Assembly (NCBI GenBank): GCA_027082975.1
Contig: JALWTH010000011.1
Coordinates: 1-32,002 of the forward strand
Length of the DNA stretch: 32,002 nucleotides
Direction: 5' to 3'
From: Paracoccaceae bacterium
GTDB lineage: Bacteria; Pseudomonadota; Alphaproteobacteria; Rhodobacterales; Rhodobacteraceae
Shown here: one piece after another, positions 1 through 8,485 of the stretch
How positions within the stretch are numbered: the first letter of the stretch is position 1
Layout: each line of letters starts with the position of its first letter
Made by a program: the position numbers and the translations under genes
The notes under the pieces: model-generated
What the model was told of the DNA's origin: nothing
The model's database searches: none
The model's input: the letters and a program-made list of their open reading frames with translations, nothing else

Positions 1-159
1 CGGAATGCCGCCACGGATCGGAAAGGCCAGCCCGGCCGCCTCCGAGATCAGCTCCTGCGCCTCGGCATCGTATTTCAGCCGGGAATGCGTCACCGGGCAG
101 ACCAGCGCTTCCAGCATATGCGGGTCAAAGGCCCTGGGCTCTGATTTCTCGGCTTCCAC
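1..159 (-). CDS. Trm112/UPF0434-family small protein, partial (C-terminus outside window)
   Basis: Reverse-strand translation reads [53 protein letters not shown], with the typical LEALVCPVT...LxYDxxxQELIS..[12 protein letters not shown] signature. GTG start near 159 or ATG at 117. Confidence 0.75.
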   Translation of the reverse strand, partial: MEAEKSEPRAFDPHMLEALVCPVTHSRLKYDAEAQELISEAAGLAFPIRGGIP

Positions 160-169
160 GTTCCCGACC

Positions 170-1087
170 TCAGGCGAAAATCATCGAAGACAGCTTGCGC
201 CGCCCGTTCAGCACCAGCGGATCCTTGGGGTCGAGCGCGTCGAAAATGGTGAAAAGCTGCGCCTTGGCCGCCCCGTCGTTCCACTCGCGGTCGCGGCGGA
301 AAAGCTCCAGCAATTCGTCGATCGCCCCTTCGGCATCACCCGCCGCATTCAGCGCCACGGCGAGGTCGAAGCGCGCCTGGTGGTCGTCCGGGTTGGCGGC
401 GAGCTTTGCGCGCAGGTCCTCGATCGGCCCGGCTTCGGCGGCCTGGCGGGCCAGCGTGATCTGTGCGCGCACCGCTTCGATCTCCTGCGCGTTGGCGATT
501 TCGGCCGGTGCGCCATTGAGCACCGCTTCGGCCTGCTCCACCTCGTTCAGCGCCAGATGGGCGCGGGCTAGGCCGGCATAGGCGGCGGCGTTCTTGCCAT
601 CGGCCTCGAGCACGGCGGCAAAGGTCTGCGCGGCATCGGCGGCGGCGCCGTTTTCCAGCATCTCCTCGGCGGCGGCCAGTGCTTCGGCCAGCGGCCCGCT
701 GCTGGCGCCGAGCGCGGCGATCTTGTCAACAAAGCGCTGCACCTCCGAGGGCGGCAGCGCGCCCTGAAAGCCATCCACCGGCTGGCCGTCCTTGAAGGCA
801 TAGACGGTGGGGATCGACTGCACCCTCAGCTGGGCCGCCACCTGCTGGTTTTCGTCCACGTTGACCTTGATCATCCGCACCTTGCCCCCGGCGGCTTCCA
901 CCGCGGCTTCCAGCGCCGGGCCAAGCGTCTTGCACGGCCCGCACCAGGGCGCCCAGAAATCGACGATGATCGGCACCTCCTTCGAGGCCTCGATCACGTC
1001 TTCGACAAAGGTTGCTTCCGATATGTCCTTGACCAGCGGCGCACCGCCCGCGCCGCTTTCTGCATTTCCTGCATTGAGTTCCAGCAT
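170..1087 (-). CDS. Thioredoxin-domain/TPR protein (TrxA/YbbN-CnoX-like)
   Basis: N-terminal thioredoxin fold with WCGPC active site ([12 protein letters not shown]) and cis-Pro IPTVYAF, followed by a C-terminal alanine-rich TPR-like region; 305 aa. Confidence 0.9.
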   Translation of the reverse strand: MLELNAGNAESGAGGAPLVKDISEATFVEDVIEASKEVPIIVDFWAPWCGPCKTLGPALEAAVEAAGGKVRMIKVNVDENQQVAAQLRVQSIPTVYAFKDGQPVDGFQGALPPSEVQRFVDKIAALGASSGPLAEALAAAEEMLENGAAADAAQTFAAVLEADGKNAAAYAGLARAHLALNEVEQAEAVLNGAPAEIANAQEIEAVRAQITLARQAAEAGPIEDLRAKLAANPDDHQARFDLAVALNAAGDAEGAIDELLELFRRDREWNDGAAKAQLFTIFDALDPKDPLVLNGRRKLSSMIFA

Positions 1088-1173
1088 GACCGGCTCCTTG
1101 AATACCCGAATATCCGTGTTGGAGCCTATATGCGCCTTTGGCGGACGGTTTTAAAGAGGTTTCGCCGCGCGTT

Positions 1174-2091
1174 TCAGATCGGATCCCAGCTGAAAATGTC
1201 CGCCGTCCGCTCCAGCCCGTAAAACGAAGGCTTGAGCCCCGGCAGCGCATGTTCCAGCACGCTTTCGGGTGTCCAGCCCTCGCTGCGCTGCATCCCCCGC
1301 AGGGGGCGCGACTGGCCCATGAGAAAGATCTCGTTGCCCCGCACGGCGAAGACCTGCCCGCTCACATCCGCCGCCCGGTCCGAGGCCAGCGCGGTCACCA
1401 TCACCGCCACCTTGTCCGGGGTCATCTGCCGGAGCTTCTCCACCCGTGCCTTCTGCTCCGGCGTGTCGGTGGGGATGGATCCGATCATCCGGCTCCAGGC
1501 AAAGGGGGCGATGCAGTTCGAGCGCACGTTGTAGCGCGCCATGTCCAGCGCGATCCCCTTGGACAGGCCGACGATTCCGAGCTTGGCGGCCATGTAATTG
1601 GCCTGGCCGACATTGCCGATCAGTCCCGAGGTCGAAGTCATGTGGACGAAACAGCCAGAGCCCTGGGCGCGAAAGATTTCGGCGGCGTTGCGGGCGACAT
1701 TGAAGGCGCCTTTCAGATGCACGGCGATGACGTTGATGAAGTCCTCCTCCGCCATCTTGTGAAAGATGCGGTCGCGCAGGATGCCGGCATTGTTGACCAC
1801 GATATCCAGCCCGCCAAAGGCCTCGAGCGCCTGCGCCACCATCTCGCCCGCCTGGGCGTAATCGGAGACCGAGCCGAGATTGGCCACCGCCTCGCCGCCA
1901 GCATCGGCGATCTCGGCCGCCACGCTGCGCGCGGGGGTGTCGTCACCGCCGCTGCCGTCTCCCTCCACGCCGAGATCGTTGACCACCACCCGCGCCCCGT
2001 GCGCGGCCATCATCCGTGCAATCGCGCGCCCGACCCCGCGCCCGGCCCCGGTCACCAGCGCCACCTTGCCTTTCAGCAATCTTGTGTCCAT
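1174..2091 (-). CDS. SDR-family NAD(P)-dependent oxidoreductase ((3R)-hydroxyacyl-CoA dehydrogenase/MFE-2-like)
   Basis: GKVALVTGAGRGVGRAIA Rossmann motif, VVNNAGILRD, YMAAKLGIVGLSKGIA active site. Start taken at MDTRLLKGK rather than the ORF start at 2118. Confidence 0.85.
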   Translation of the reverse strand: MDTRLLKGKVALVTGAGRGVGRAIARMMAAHGARVVVNDLGVEGDGSGGDDTPARSVAAEIADAGGEAVANLGSVSDYAQAGEMVAQALEAFGGLDIVVNNAGILRDRIFHKMAEEDFINVIAVHLKGAFNVARNAAEIFRAQGSGCFVHMTSTSGLIGNVGQANYMAAKLGIVGLSKGIALDMARYNVRSNCIAPFAWSRMIGSIPTDTPEQKARVEKLRQMTPDKVAVMVTALASDRAADVSGQVFAVRGNEIFLMGQSRPLRGMQRSEGWTPESVLEHALPGLKPSFYGLERTADIFSWDPI

Positions 2092-2183
2092 CGCCTCAAC
2101 TCCCTTTCCACAAGCCATTTCCTGCCCTAACCTGAGCCTGCAGCGGATTCTCCGTTTGCGGACTTGCTTAAATTAGCATACCA

Positions 2184-2196
2184 GTACTACAATACC
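2184..2196. promoter_or_regulatory. Operator-like motif GTACTACAATACC upstream of the benzoate-CoA ligase gene
   Basis: Matches the window-internal consensus GTAYTnnnRTACC also found at 16814, 26299 and 27411. Overlaps a plausible -10 (TACAAT 2188-2193) with a -35-like TTGCTT 2164-2169. Confidence 0.6.
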
Positions 2197-2234
2197 TGAA
2201 AAGGGATTGAAAGTGGTTTGGGAGGGCCGCCTTC

Positions 2235-3773
2235 ATGGACACATCCAGGATTTACAACGCAGCCACCGCGCTGCTGGATGCCAATATCGAGCGCGGATAT
2301 GGCGACAAGCCCGCATTCATCGATTCCACCCGCACCCTGACCTATCGCGACTTGCAGCGCGAAAGCTGCAAGGTGGCCAACATGCTCACCGCGCTGGGCG
2401 TGGCGCGCGAGGTGCGCGTGGCGCTGCTCCTGCATGACACGGTGGCCTATCCGGCGGTGTTCTGGGGGGCGATCCGGGCCGGGATCGTGCCGGTCTGCCT
2501 CAATACCCTGCTCACCGCCGAGCAATACCGCTACATGCTCGAAGACAGCCGCGCCCAGGTGCTGATCGTCTCTGAGCCGCTGCTGGAAGTGGTCGCACCG
2601 CTGCTCGACGACCTGCCGGCGCTCAAGCATGTGATCGTCGATGGCGGCGAGGGCGAGCGCCCGCGCCTGGCCGAACTCATGGCCGAGGCCTCCGACAGCT
2701 TCGAGACCGCCCCGACCAACCCGGACGAGACCGCCTTCTGGCTCTATTCTTCCGGCTCCACCGGCGCGCCCAAGGGGGTGCGCCACGTGCATACCTCGCC
2801 GCAATATATCGCCGATACCTACGGGAAAAACGTGCTCGGCATCCGCCATGATGACGTGTGCTTCTCTGCCGCCAAGATCTTCTTTGCCTACGGGCTGGGC
2901 GCCTCCATGGCGCTGCCCATGTCGGTGGGGGCGACCACGGTGCTGCTCACCGGGCGGCCCACGCCCGAGTCGGTGCTCGAGACCATGCACGCCCACAACC
3001 CGACCCTGTTCTTCGGCGTGCCCACGCTTTATGCCGCCATGCTGGCCGACGAGAACTGCACCCCCGAAAATGCGTCCAACGCCCTGCGCCTGTGCATCTC
3101 TGCCGGCGAGGCCCTGCCCGAGGATATCGGCCACCGCTGGGAGGCGCGCATGGGGGTGCCGATCCTCGACGGGATCGGCTCCACAGAGATGCTGCATGTC
3201 TTTCTGTCGAACCGCCCCGGCGATATCCGCTACGGCACGTCGGGCCGCGAATTCGAAGGCTACCGGCTGAAGCTGGTCGATGAAGACGGCAACGAGGTGG
3301 CCGATGGCGAGCTCGGCGAATTGCTGGTCTCGGGCGACAGCGCCGGCGACGGCTACTGGAACCAGCGCGCCAAGAGCCGCGCCACCTTTCAGGGGCTGTG
3401 GGTGCGCACCGGCGACAAGTATACCCGCGATTCCGAGGGGTACTATCACTATTGCGGGCGCACCGACGACATGTTCAAGGTCTCCGGGCGCTGGACCTCG
3501 CCCTTCGAGATCGAACAGGCGCTGGTGGCCCATGACGCGGTGCTTGAGGCCGCCGTGGTCGCCCATCACGAGGGCGACGGGCTGATCAAGCCCAAGGCCT
3601 TTGTCATCCTCACCGAGGGCCAGCCGCCATCCGAAGCGCTGTTCGAGGAGCTGAAAGCCCACGTCAAGCAAGCCGTGGGAGTCTGGAAATACCCGCGCTG
3701 GATCGAGGTGCTGGATGAACTGCCCAAGACCGCAACCGGCAAGATACAGCGCTTCAAGCTCAGGCGCTGCTGA
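2235..3773 (+). CDS. badA: Benzoate-CoA ligase family protein
   Basis: 512 aa adenylate-forming enzyme: YSSGSTGAPKGVRHVH P-loop, GxGSTEMLH, KxSGRWxSPFEIE, PKTATGKIQRFKLR C-terminal motif; the N-terminal half resembles BadA/BclA. Confidence 0.88.
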   Translation: MDTSRIYNAATALLDANIERGYGDKPAFIDSTRTLTYRDLQRESCKVANMLTALGVAREVRVALLLHDTVAYPAVFWGAIRAGIVPVCLNTLLTAEQYRYMLEDSRAQVLIVSEPLLEVVAPLLDDLPALKHVIVDGGEGERPRLAELMAEASDSFETAPTNPDETAFWLYSSGSTGAPKGVRHVHTSPQYIADTYGKNVLGIRHDDVCFSAAKIFFAYGLGASMALPMSVGATTVLLTGRPTPESVLETMHAHNPTLFFGVPTLYAAMLADENCTPENASNALRLCISAGEALPEDIGHRWEARMGVPILDGIGSTEMLHVFLSNRPGDIRYGTSGREFEGYRLKLVDEDGNEVADGELGELLVSGDSAGDGYWNQRAKSRATFQGLWVRTGDKYTRDSEGYYHYCGRTDDMFKVSGRWTSPFEIEQALVAHDAVLEAAVVAHHEGDGLIKPKAFVILTEGQPPSEALFEELKAHVKQAVGVWKYPRWIEVLDELPKTATGKIQRFKLRRC

Positions 3774-3785
3774 AGGAGCTTCACA

Positions 3786-4334
3786 ATGCTGGAAATCGTG
3801 ATCCTCGGCCGGGGCGGGCAGGGCGCTCAGACGGCCGGCAACCAACTGGCGCGCGCGCTGTTCGACGAGGGGCTGTTCGTGCAGGTCTTTGCCACCTATG
3901 GCGGCGCGCGGCGCGGCACGCCGGTGGCCTCTTCGCTGCGCGCCGATACCCGACCGATCCGCCTGCGCTCCGATATCACCCGGGCAGACGCGCTGCTGTG
4001 CTTTGACGAAAGCCTGCTGAACGAAGCGTTTCTCAGGCGCGGGCGAGAGGGCGCGCTGGTGGTGGTGAACTCGGCCCGCGAGGCGGCGGATTTCACGGTG
4101 GCGGACCGGCGGATCGTCCCGCTGGACGGGCGCGCCATCGCCCGGCGCAATGACATGGGCAAGGTGGTGAACTCCGCCCTGCTGGGAGGCTTTGCCGCCG
4201 CTCTCGGCCAGCCGGCGCTTGAAAGCATCTGCGCGGTGATCGAGCAGACCGCCCCGGCAAAGGTCGCCCAGAACCTCGCCGCCTGCCGCGAGGCCCATGC
4301 GCTGGTCGCCGGGCAGCTGGAGGAAATGGCATGA
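3786..4334 (+). CDS. padE: 2-oxoacid:acceptor oxidoreductase gamma subunit; probable phenylglyoxylate dehydrogenase subunit (PadE-like)
   Basis: ILGRGGQGAQTAGNQLARALFDEG gamma-domain signature; sits 12 nt after the ligase and overlaps the next gene by ATGA. Confidence 0.75.
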   Translation: MLEIVILGRGGQGAQTAGNQLARALFDEGLFVQVFATYGGARRGTPVASSLRADTRPIRLRSDITRADALLCFDESLLNEAFLRRGREGALVVVNSAREAADFTVADRRIVPLDGRAIARRNDMGKVVNSALLGGFAAALGQPALESICAVIEQTAPAKVAQNLAACREAHALVAGQLEEMA

Positions 4335-5956
4335 ACAAGCAGGCGCTCTCCCCGCTCTGGACCCACCTCACCAGCGAGGGCAACAGGACCGGTACCTGGC
4401 GCGCCGCCCTGCCGCGCTATCAGGACCAGCCCTCGCCCTGCCTCGGCGCCTGCCCCGTCTCCGGGCGCATCGCCACATGGATCGGCCATGTGGAGGATGG
4501 CGACCTGCGCGCCGCCTGGGAGGTGCTGAGTGATAACAACCCGTTTCCCGCCATCGCCGGGCGCATCTGTCACCACCCCTGCGAGACCGCCTGCAACCGC
4601 GCGCAGCTGGATGAAACCGTGAGCATCTGCGCGCTGGAGCGCCATGTGGGCGATGCGGCCCTGGCGGCGGGCTGGGGGTTTGCGGCCGGGCCTGAGCGGG
4701 GCGTTTCGGTCGCCGTGATCGGCGGCGGGCCGGCCGGGCTGTCGGCCGCCTATCAGCTGCGCCGGGCGGGCATTGCCGTCACGCTCTACGAGGCGCGCGA
4801 GGCGCTGGGCGGGCTGATGCGCTACGGCATCCCCTCCTACCGGCTGGCGCGCGAAGTGCTGGAGGGCGAGATCGCCCGGATCACCGCCATGGGGATCGAC
4901 CTGCGGCTCGGGGCCGGGGTGGAGGATGCCGCCGCGCTCGAAGCCCTCGCCGAGGCGCATGACGCGGTGTTCCTCGCCACCGGCGCGAGCCTGCCCAAGC
5001 GCTTGCCGGGGCTGGATTACGAGGCCGGGTTCGTCGTCGATTCCGCGGCCTTTCTCGCCGCGCCGGAAAGCGAGCAGAAGGCCATGACCGGCGCCCATGT
5101 ACTGGTGATCGGCGGCGGCTCGGCGGCGATGGACGTGGCCCGCACCGCCCGGCGGCTGGGGCGCAGGGTGACGGTGATGACGCTCGAGCCCGAGGGGCGG
5201 TTGCCCGCCCAGCAGGTCGAGCTCGAGGAGGCGGCCGAGGAGGGCGTGGCCTTCATCACCGGCGCGATGCTGAAGGCAGCGGAAGGGGGCGAAACAGTCA
5301 CTATCGCAGCGGTTAGGGTCACATTCAAACCCGGCGAGACACGCGGGCAGTTCAGTGTCAATGAGATCACGGACAGCGCCTTCACCCTTGCCTGCGACAC
5401 GATCATCCCCGCCATCGGGCAGGATGCCGACCTCGCCCGCTGGGGCACGGTTCTGGGCACGGATGGGCCGGTGGTGGGCCGGCGCGCCGGGCGCATCCGG
5501 GCCGGGGGCGACGTGGCGAGCATGGAGCGTTTCGTGACCCATGCGATCGGCATGGGCAAGGAAGCCGCGCGCGAGATCATTGCCGAGCTTGCCCCTGACG
5601 CGCCGCTCTCCGCCCCGCTCCCCGGCCCGCTGGTGGAGTATGCGCGCATCAACACCGCCTACCACCCCGGCCACCCCCGCGCCCGCCAGCCCAGCGCGCC
5701 GCTGCCCAAGCGCCTCGAGAGCTTTGCCGAGGTGCAGCAGCCGCTCCCCGCCGAGGCGGCCCGGCGCGAGGCGGAGCGCTGCTTTTCCTGCGGTACCTGC
5801 ATCCACTGCGACAATTGCTACCTCTACTGCCCGGACATGGCGATCACCCGGCTGTTTCCGGGCTACGAGGTCAAGACCGATTACTGCAAGGGCTGCGGGC
5901 TCTGCGTGGCCGAATGCCCCACCGGGGCCATTCACATGCGGGAGGATACCCCATGA
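4331..5956 (+). CDS. FAD/NAD(P)-binding oxidoreductase fused to a C-terminal 2x[4Fe-4S] ferredoxin domain; probable phenylglyoxylate dehydrogenase PadH+PadF-like fusion
   Basis: GltD-like body (VAVIGGGPAGLSAAYQLRRAG; HVLVIGGGSAAMDVARTARRLG) and C-terminal CFSCGTCIHCDNCYLYCPDMAI...CKGCGLCVAECPTGAI. Confidence 0.78.
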   Translation: MNKQALSPLWTHLTSEGNRTGTWRAALPRYQDQPSPCLGACPVSGRIATWIGHVEDGDLRAAWEVLSDNNPFPAIAGRICHHPCETACNRAQLDETVSICALERHVGDAALAAGWGFAAGPERGVSVAVIGGGPAGLSAAYQLRRAGIAVTLYEAREALGGLMRYGIPSYRLAREVLEGEIARITAMGIDLRLGAGVEDAAALEALAEAHDAVFLATGASLPKRLPGLDYEAGFVVDSAAFLAAPESEQKAMTGAHVLVIGGGSAAMDVARTARRLGRRVTVMTLEPEGRLPAQQVELEEAAEEGVAFITGAMLKAAEGGETVTIAAVRVTFKPGETRGQFSVNEITDSAFTLACDTIIPAIGQDADLARWGTVLGTDGPVVGRRAGRIRAGGDVASMERFVTHAIGMGKEAAREIIAELAPDAPLSAPLPGPLVEYARINTAYHPGHPRARQPSAPLPKRLESFAEVQQPLPAEAARREAERCFSCGTCIHCDNCYLYCPDMAITRLFPGYEVKTDYCKGCGLCVAECPTGAIHMREDTP

Positions 5957-7113
5957 ACCGGATGCTGAACGACGACCTGCAACTTCTCAACGGCAATCAC
6001 GCGGTCGCCTGGGGGGTGCGGCTGGCCGGGCCCGACGTGGCGCCGGTCTATCCGATCACCCCGCAGACGCCGATCCTCGAAAAGCTGATCGCCTTTCAGG
6101 CCGAGGGGAAGTTTGACTGCGACCTGCTCACCCCCGAGAGCGAGCACAGCGCCATGGCCGCCGCCGTGGCGGCCTCTGCCACCGGGGCGCGGGTATTTAC
6201 CGCGACTTCCAGCCAGGGGCTGATGCTGATGCACGAGCTTCTGCATTATGCCTCCGGCGCGCGGATGCCGATCGTGATGTTCAATGTCAACCGCACCCCC
6301 GCCGCGCCCTGGGGCTTCTGGCCGGACCAGACCGACAGCCTCTCCCAGCGCGATACCGGCTGGGTGCAGCTTTACAGCGAGCACCCGCAGGAGAGCCTCG
6401 ATACGGTGGTGCAGGCCTTTCGCATCGCCGAAGGCTGCGAATTGCCGGTGATGGTGAACCACGATGCCTTTTATGTGAGCCACGCGGTCGAGCCGGTAAG
6501 CGTGCCGGAGGCGGAGGCGGTGCGGGACTTCCTGCCGCGCCGGGAACGCTCGCTGTGGCTCGACACGGGGCTCGGCCGCTCCATCGGCGCGCCTGCCGGG
6601 CAGGAGGCCTGGCACGCCTCGCGCCGCGAGATGGATGCGGCCATGGCGCGGGTCGAAGGGCTGACGCGCGAGGCGGGCAGGCTCTGGGGCGAGGCCACCG
6701 GGCGGGTCTATGACGTGCTGGAAGCATATCGCATGGAGGGGGCTCAGCTTGCCTTCGTCACCATGGGCAGCATGGCCGGCACCGCGCGCGAAGCGGTGGA
6801 TGCGCTGCGCGAGGCGGGGCTTGCCGCCGGGCTGGTGCGGCTGCGCCTGTTTCGCCCCCTGCCCGCCGAGGCCCTGCGCGCGGCGCTTGCCGATATCCCC
6901 GTGGCGCTGGTGCTCGACCGCAATTTCTCGCCGGGCATGGGCGGGATCGTGCATCAGGAGCTTGCCGCCGCGCTTTACGGCCATGATGGGCCGCGCCTGC
7001 ACGGCTTTCTCGCCGGGGTGGGCGGGATCAACGTGCCGGTGGAGCGGCTGGTGGCGCTGGCGCGCGAATACCGCGACGCCGCCCCGACCCATGCACCGAT
7101 CTGGCTGGAGTGA
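5953..7113 (+). CDS. padG: 2-oxoacid:acceptor oxidoreductase alpha subunit; probable phenylglyoxylate dehydrogenase PadG-like
   Basis: NGNHAVAWGVRLAGPDVAPVYPITPQTPILEKL, then EHSAMAAAVAASATGARVFTATSSQGLMLMHE, typical of POR/VOR alpha subunits. Start set at the ATGA overlap, not the longer ORF at 5815. Confidence 0.8.
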   Translation: MNRMLNDDLQLLNGNHAVAWGVRLAGPDVAPVYPITPQTPILEKLIAFQAEGKFDCDLLTPESEHSAMAAAVAASATGARVFTATSSQGLMLMHELLHYASGARMPIVMFNVNRTPAAPWGFWPDQTDSLSQRDTGWVQLYSEHPQESLDTVVQAFRIAEGCELPVMVNHDAFYVSHAVEPVSVPEAEAVRDFLPRRERSLWLDTGLGRSIGAPAGQEAWHASRREMDAAMARVEGLTREAGRLWGEATGRVYDVLEAYRMEGAQLAFVTMGSMAGTAREAVDALREAGLAAGLVRLRLFRPLPAEALRAALADIPVALVLDRNFSPGMGGIVHQELAAALYGHDGPRLHGFLAGVGGINVPVERLVALAREYRDAAPTHAPIWLE

Positions 7114-7118
7114 GAGAG

Positions 7119-7997
7119 ATGGACATTTCCCGATACGAAGACCACGGCCAGTTCTGCTCCGGCCACGCGGCCTGCGGCGGCTGTGTCGAGGCGCTGACCA
7201 TGCGGGTGATCCTGAACGAGATCGGCCCGGACGCGGTGGGGGTGGTGGCGCCGTCCTGCACGGCGGTGATCCTCGGGGGTTATCCGACCAGTTCGGCGCG
7301 CATCCCGTTCATCCACGGGTTGATCGAGACCGCCGCCGCCATGGGCACCGGGGTCAAGCGCGGGCTCGCCGCGCAGGGCAAGGGCGACACCACGGTGGTC
7401 TGTTTCGCCGGCGACGGCGGCACCTATGACATCGGCATCCAGGCGCTTTCCTCCGCCGCCGAGCGCAATGAGGACATCCTCTATGTCTGCTTCGACAACG
7501 AGGGCTACATGAATACCGGCGGGCAGAAGTCCTCTTCCACGCCCCACGGCGCGGCCACCGGCTCGACCCCGCTGGGCAAGGCGACGGTGAAGAAGAACCT
7601 GATCGAGATCATGGCCGCCCACCGCATCCCCTATATCGCCACCGCCAGCCCGTCGCACCTCGCCGACCTCGCGGCCAAGGTCCGCAAGGCCAGGGCGATC
7701 CGTGGCATGAAGGTGCTGATCGTGGTGATCCCCTGCCTGCCCGGCTGGGGGGTCGCGGACGACTCGGCGGTGCGGGTCGCGCGCCTGGCGGTGGAGAGCG
7801 GGGTGTTTCCGCTCTTGGAGGTCGAGGACGGCGTGACTTGGCGAATCGCCAGCGACAAGACCCGTCCGATAGACGCCTATCTCGCAGGCCAGAAGCGCTA
7901 CCGACACCTGAGCGATGGCGAGAGGGAGGCGCTTCAGGCGGAAGTGGATGCCGGCTTTGCCCGGCTGAAGGCGCTGGAGGCAATCAACCCCGGCTGA
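7119..7997 (+). CDS. padI: 2-oxoacid:acceptor oxidoreductase beta (TPP) subunit; probable phenylglyoxylate dehydrogenase PadI-like
   Basis: GHAACGGCVEAL, CFAGDGGTYDIGIQALSSAAERNEDILYVCFDNEGYMNTGGQ TPP-binding region typical of POR beta. GTG at 7110 is an alternative start. Confidence 0.8.
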   Translation: MDISRYEDHGQFCSGHAACGGCVEALTMRVILNEIGPDAVGVVAPSCTAVILGGYPTSSARIPFIHGLIETAAAMGTGVKRGLAAQGKGDTTVVCFAGDGGTYDIGIQALSSAAERNEDILYVCFDNEGYMNTGGQKSSSTPHGAATGSTPLGKATVKKNLIEIMAAHRIPYIATASPSHLADLAAKVRKARAIRGMKVLIVVIPCLPGWGVADDSAVRVARLAVESGVFPLLEVEDGVTWRIASDKTRPIDAYLAGQKRYRHLSDGEREALQAEVDAGFARLKALEAINPG

Positions 7998-8001
7998 GCG
8001 C

Positions 8002-8028
8002 ATTTTTGTCTCGATATGTTACAAAAAT
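8002..8028. promoter_or_regulatory. Perfect 8-bp inverted repeat ATTTTTGT-N11-ACAAAAAT upstream of the thioesterase-padB operon
   Basis: ATTTTTGT 8002-8009 and ACAAAAAT 8021-8028 are exact reverse complements, between the padI stop (7997) and the next start (8078). Confidence 0.5.
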
Positions 8029-8077
8029 CCAGCTATTCTGAAAATGAGTAACACATTCCCAGTGCAGCGAGGGCGAA

Positions 8078-8482
8078 ATGAGCGAGAAACTGGAAGTCGG
8101 CACCTCCGAGAGCCGCAAGGTCACCATCGACAAGGACCGCACCATCGGCTTCATGGGCGAAGAGGGGCGGGTCTATGCCACCCCGAGCCTGGTCCATGAC
8201 ATCGAGCATACCTGCCGCGACATGATCGTGGCGCGCCTGCCCGAGGGGCAGGACAGCGTGGGCACGATCGTCAACATCGCCCATCTGGCCCCCACCCTGC
8301 TGGGCCAGGAAGTGGAGATCACCGTCACCGTGGCCGAGCTGGAGGGCCGGCGGGTGGCGCTGGACGTGGTGGCGAAGGATGCGCTCGACACGATCTGCAA
8401 GGGCCGCCACGAGCGCTTCATCGTCGATGTGGACAAGACCGTGGAGCGGCTCAGGGCCAAGGCCGCGAAGCTGGCGGGCTAG
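8078..8482 (+). CDS. FlK-like hotdog-fold acyl-CoA thioesterase
   Basis: 134 aa; ATPSLVHDIEHTCRDMI...DSVGTIVNIAHLAPTLLG...AKDALDTICKGRHERFIVD. Thr35/Glu43/His69 reproduce the spacing of the FlK T42/E50/H76 triad. Confidence 0.75.
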   Translation: MSEKLEVGTSESRKVTIDKDRTIGFMGEEGRVYATPSLVHDIEHTCRDMIVARLPEGQDSVGTIVNIAHLAPTLLGQEVEITVTVAELEGRRVALDVVAKDALDTICKGRHERFIVDVDKTVERLRAKAAKLAG

Positions 8483-8485
8483 GCG

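Noticed and set aside
2187-4298. 703-aa minus-strand ORF
   Set aside because: Antisense to badA/padE with low-complexity composition; GC-driven spurious ORF.
3896-5935. 679-aa minus-strand ORF
   Set aside because: Antisense to padE and the FAD/ferredoxin gene; no recognisable motifs.
4331-5956. Annotation as glutamate synthase small subunit (GltD)
   Set aside because: The FAD domain is GltD-like, but the C-terminal ferredoxin and placement among gamma/alpha/beta oxoacid oxidoreductase genes favour a PadH-type electron-transfer subunit.
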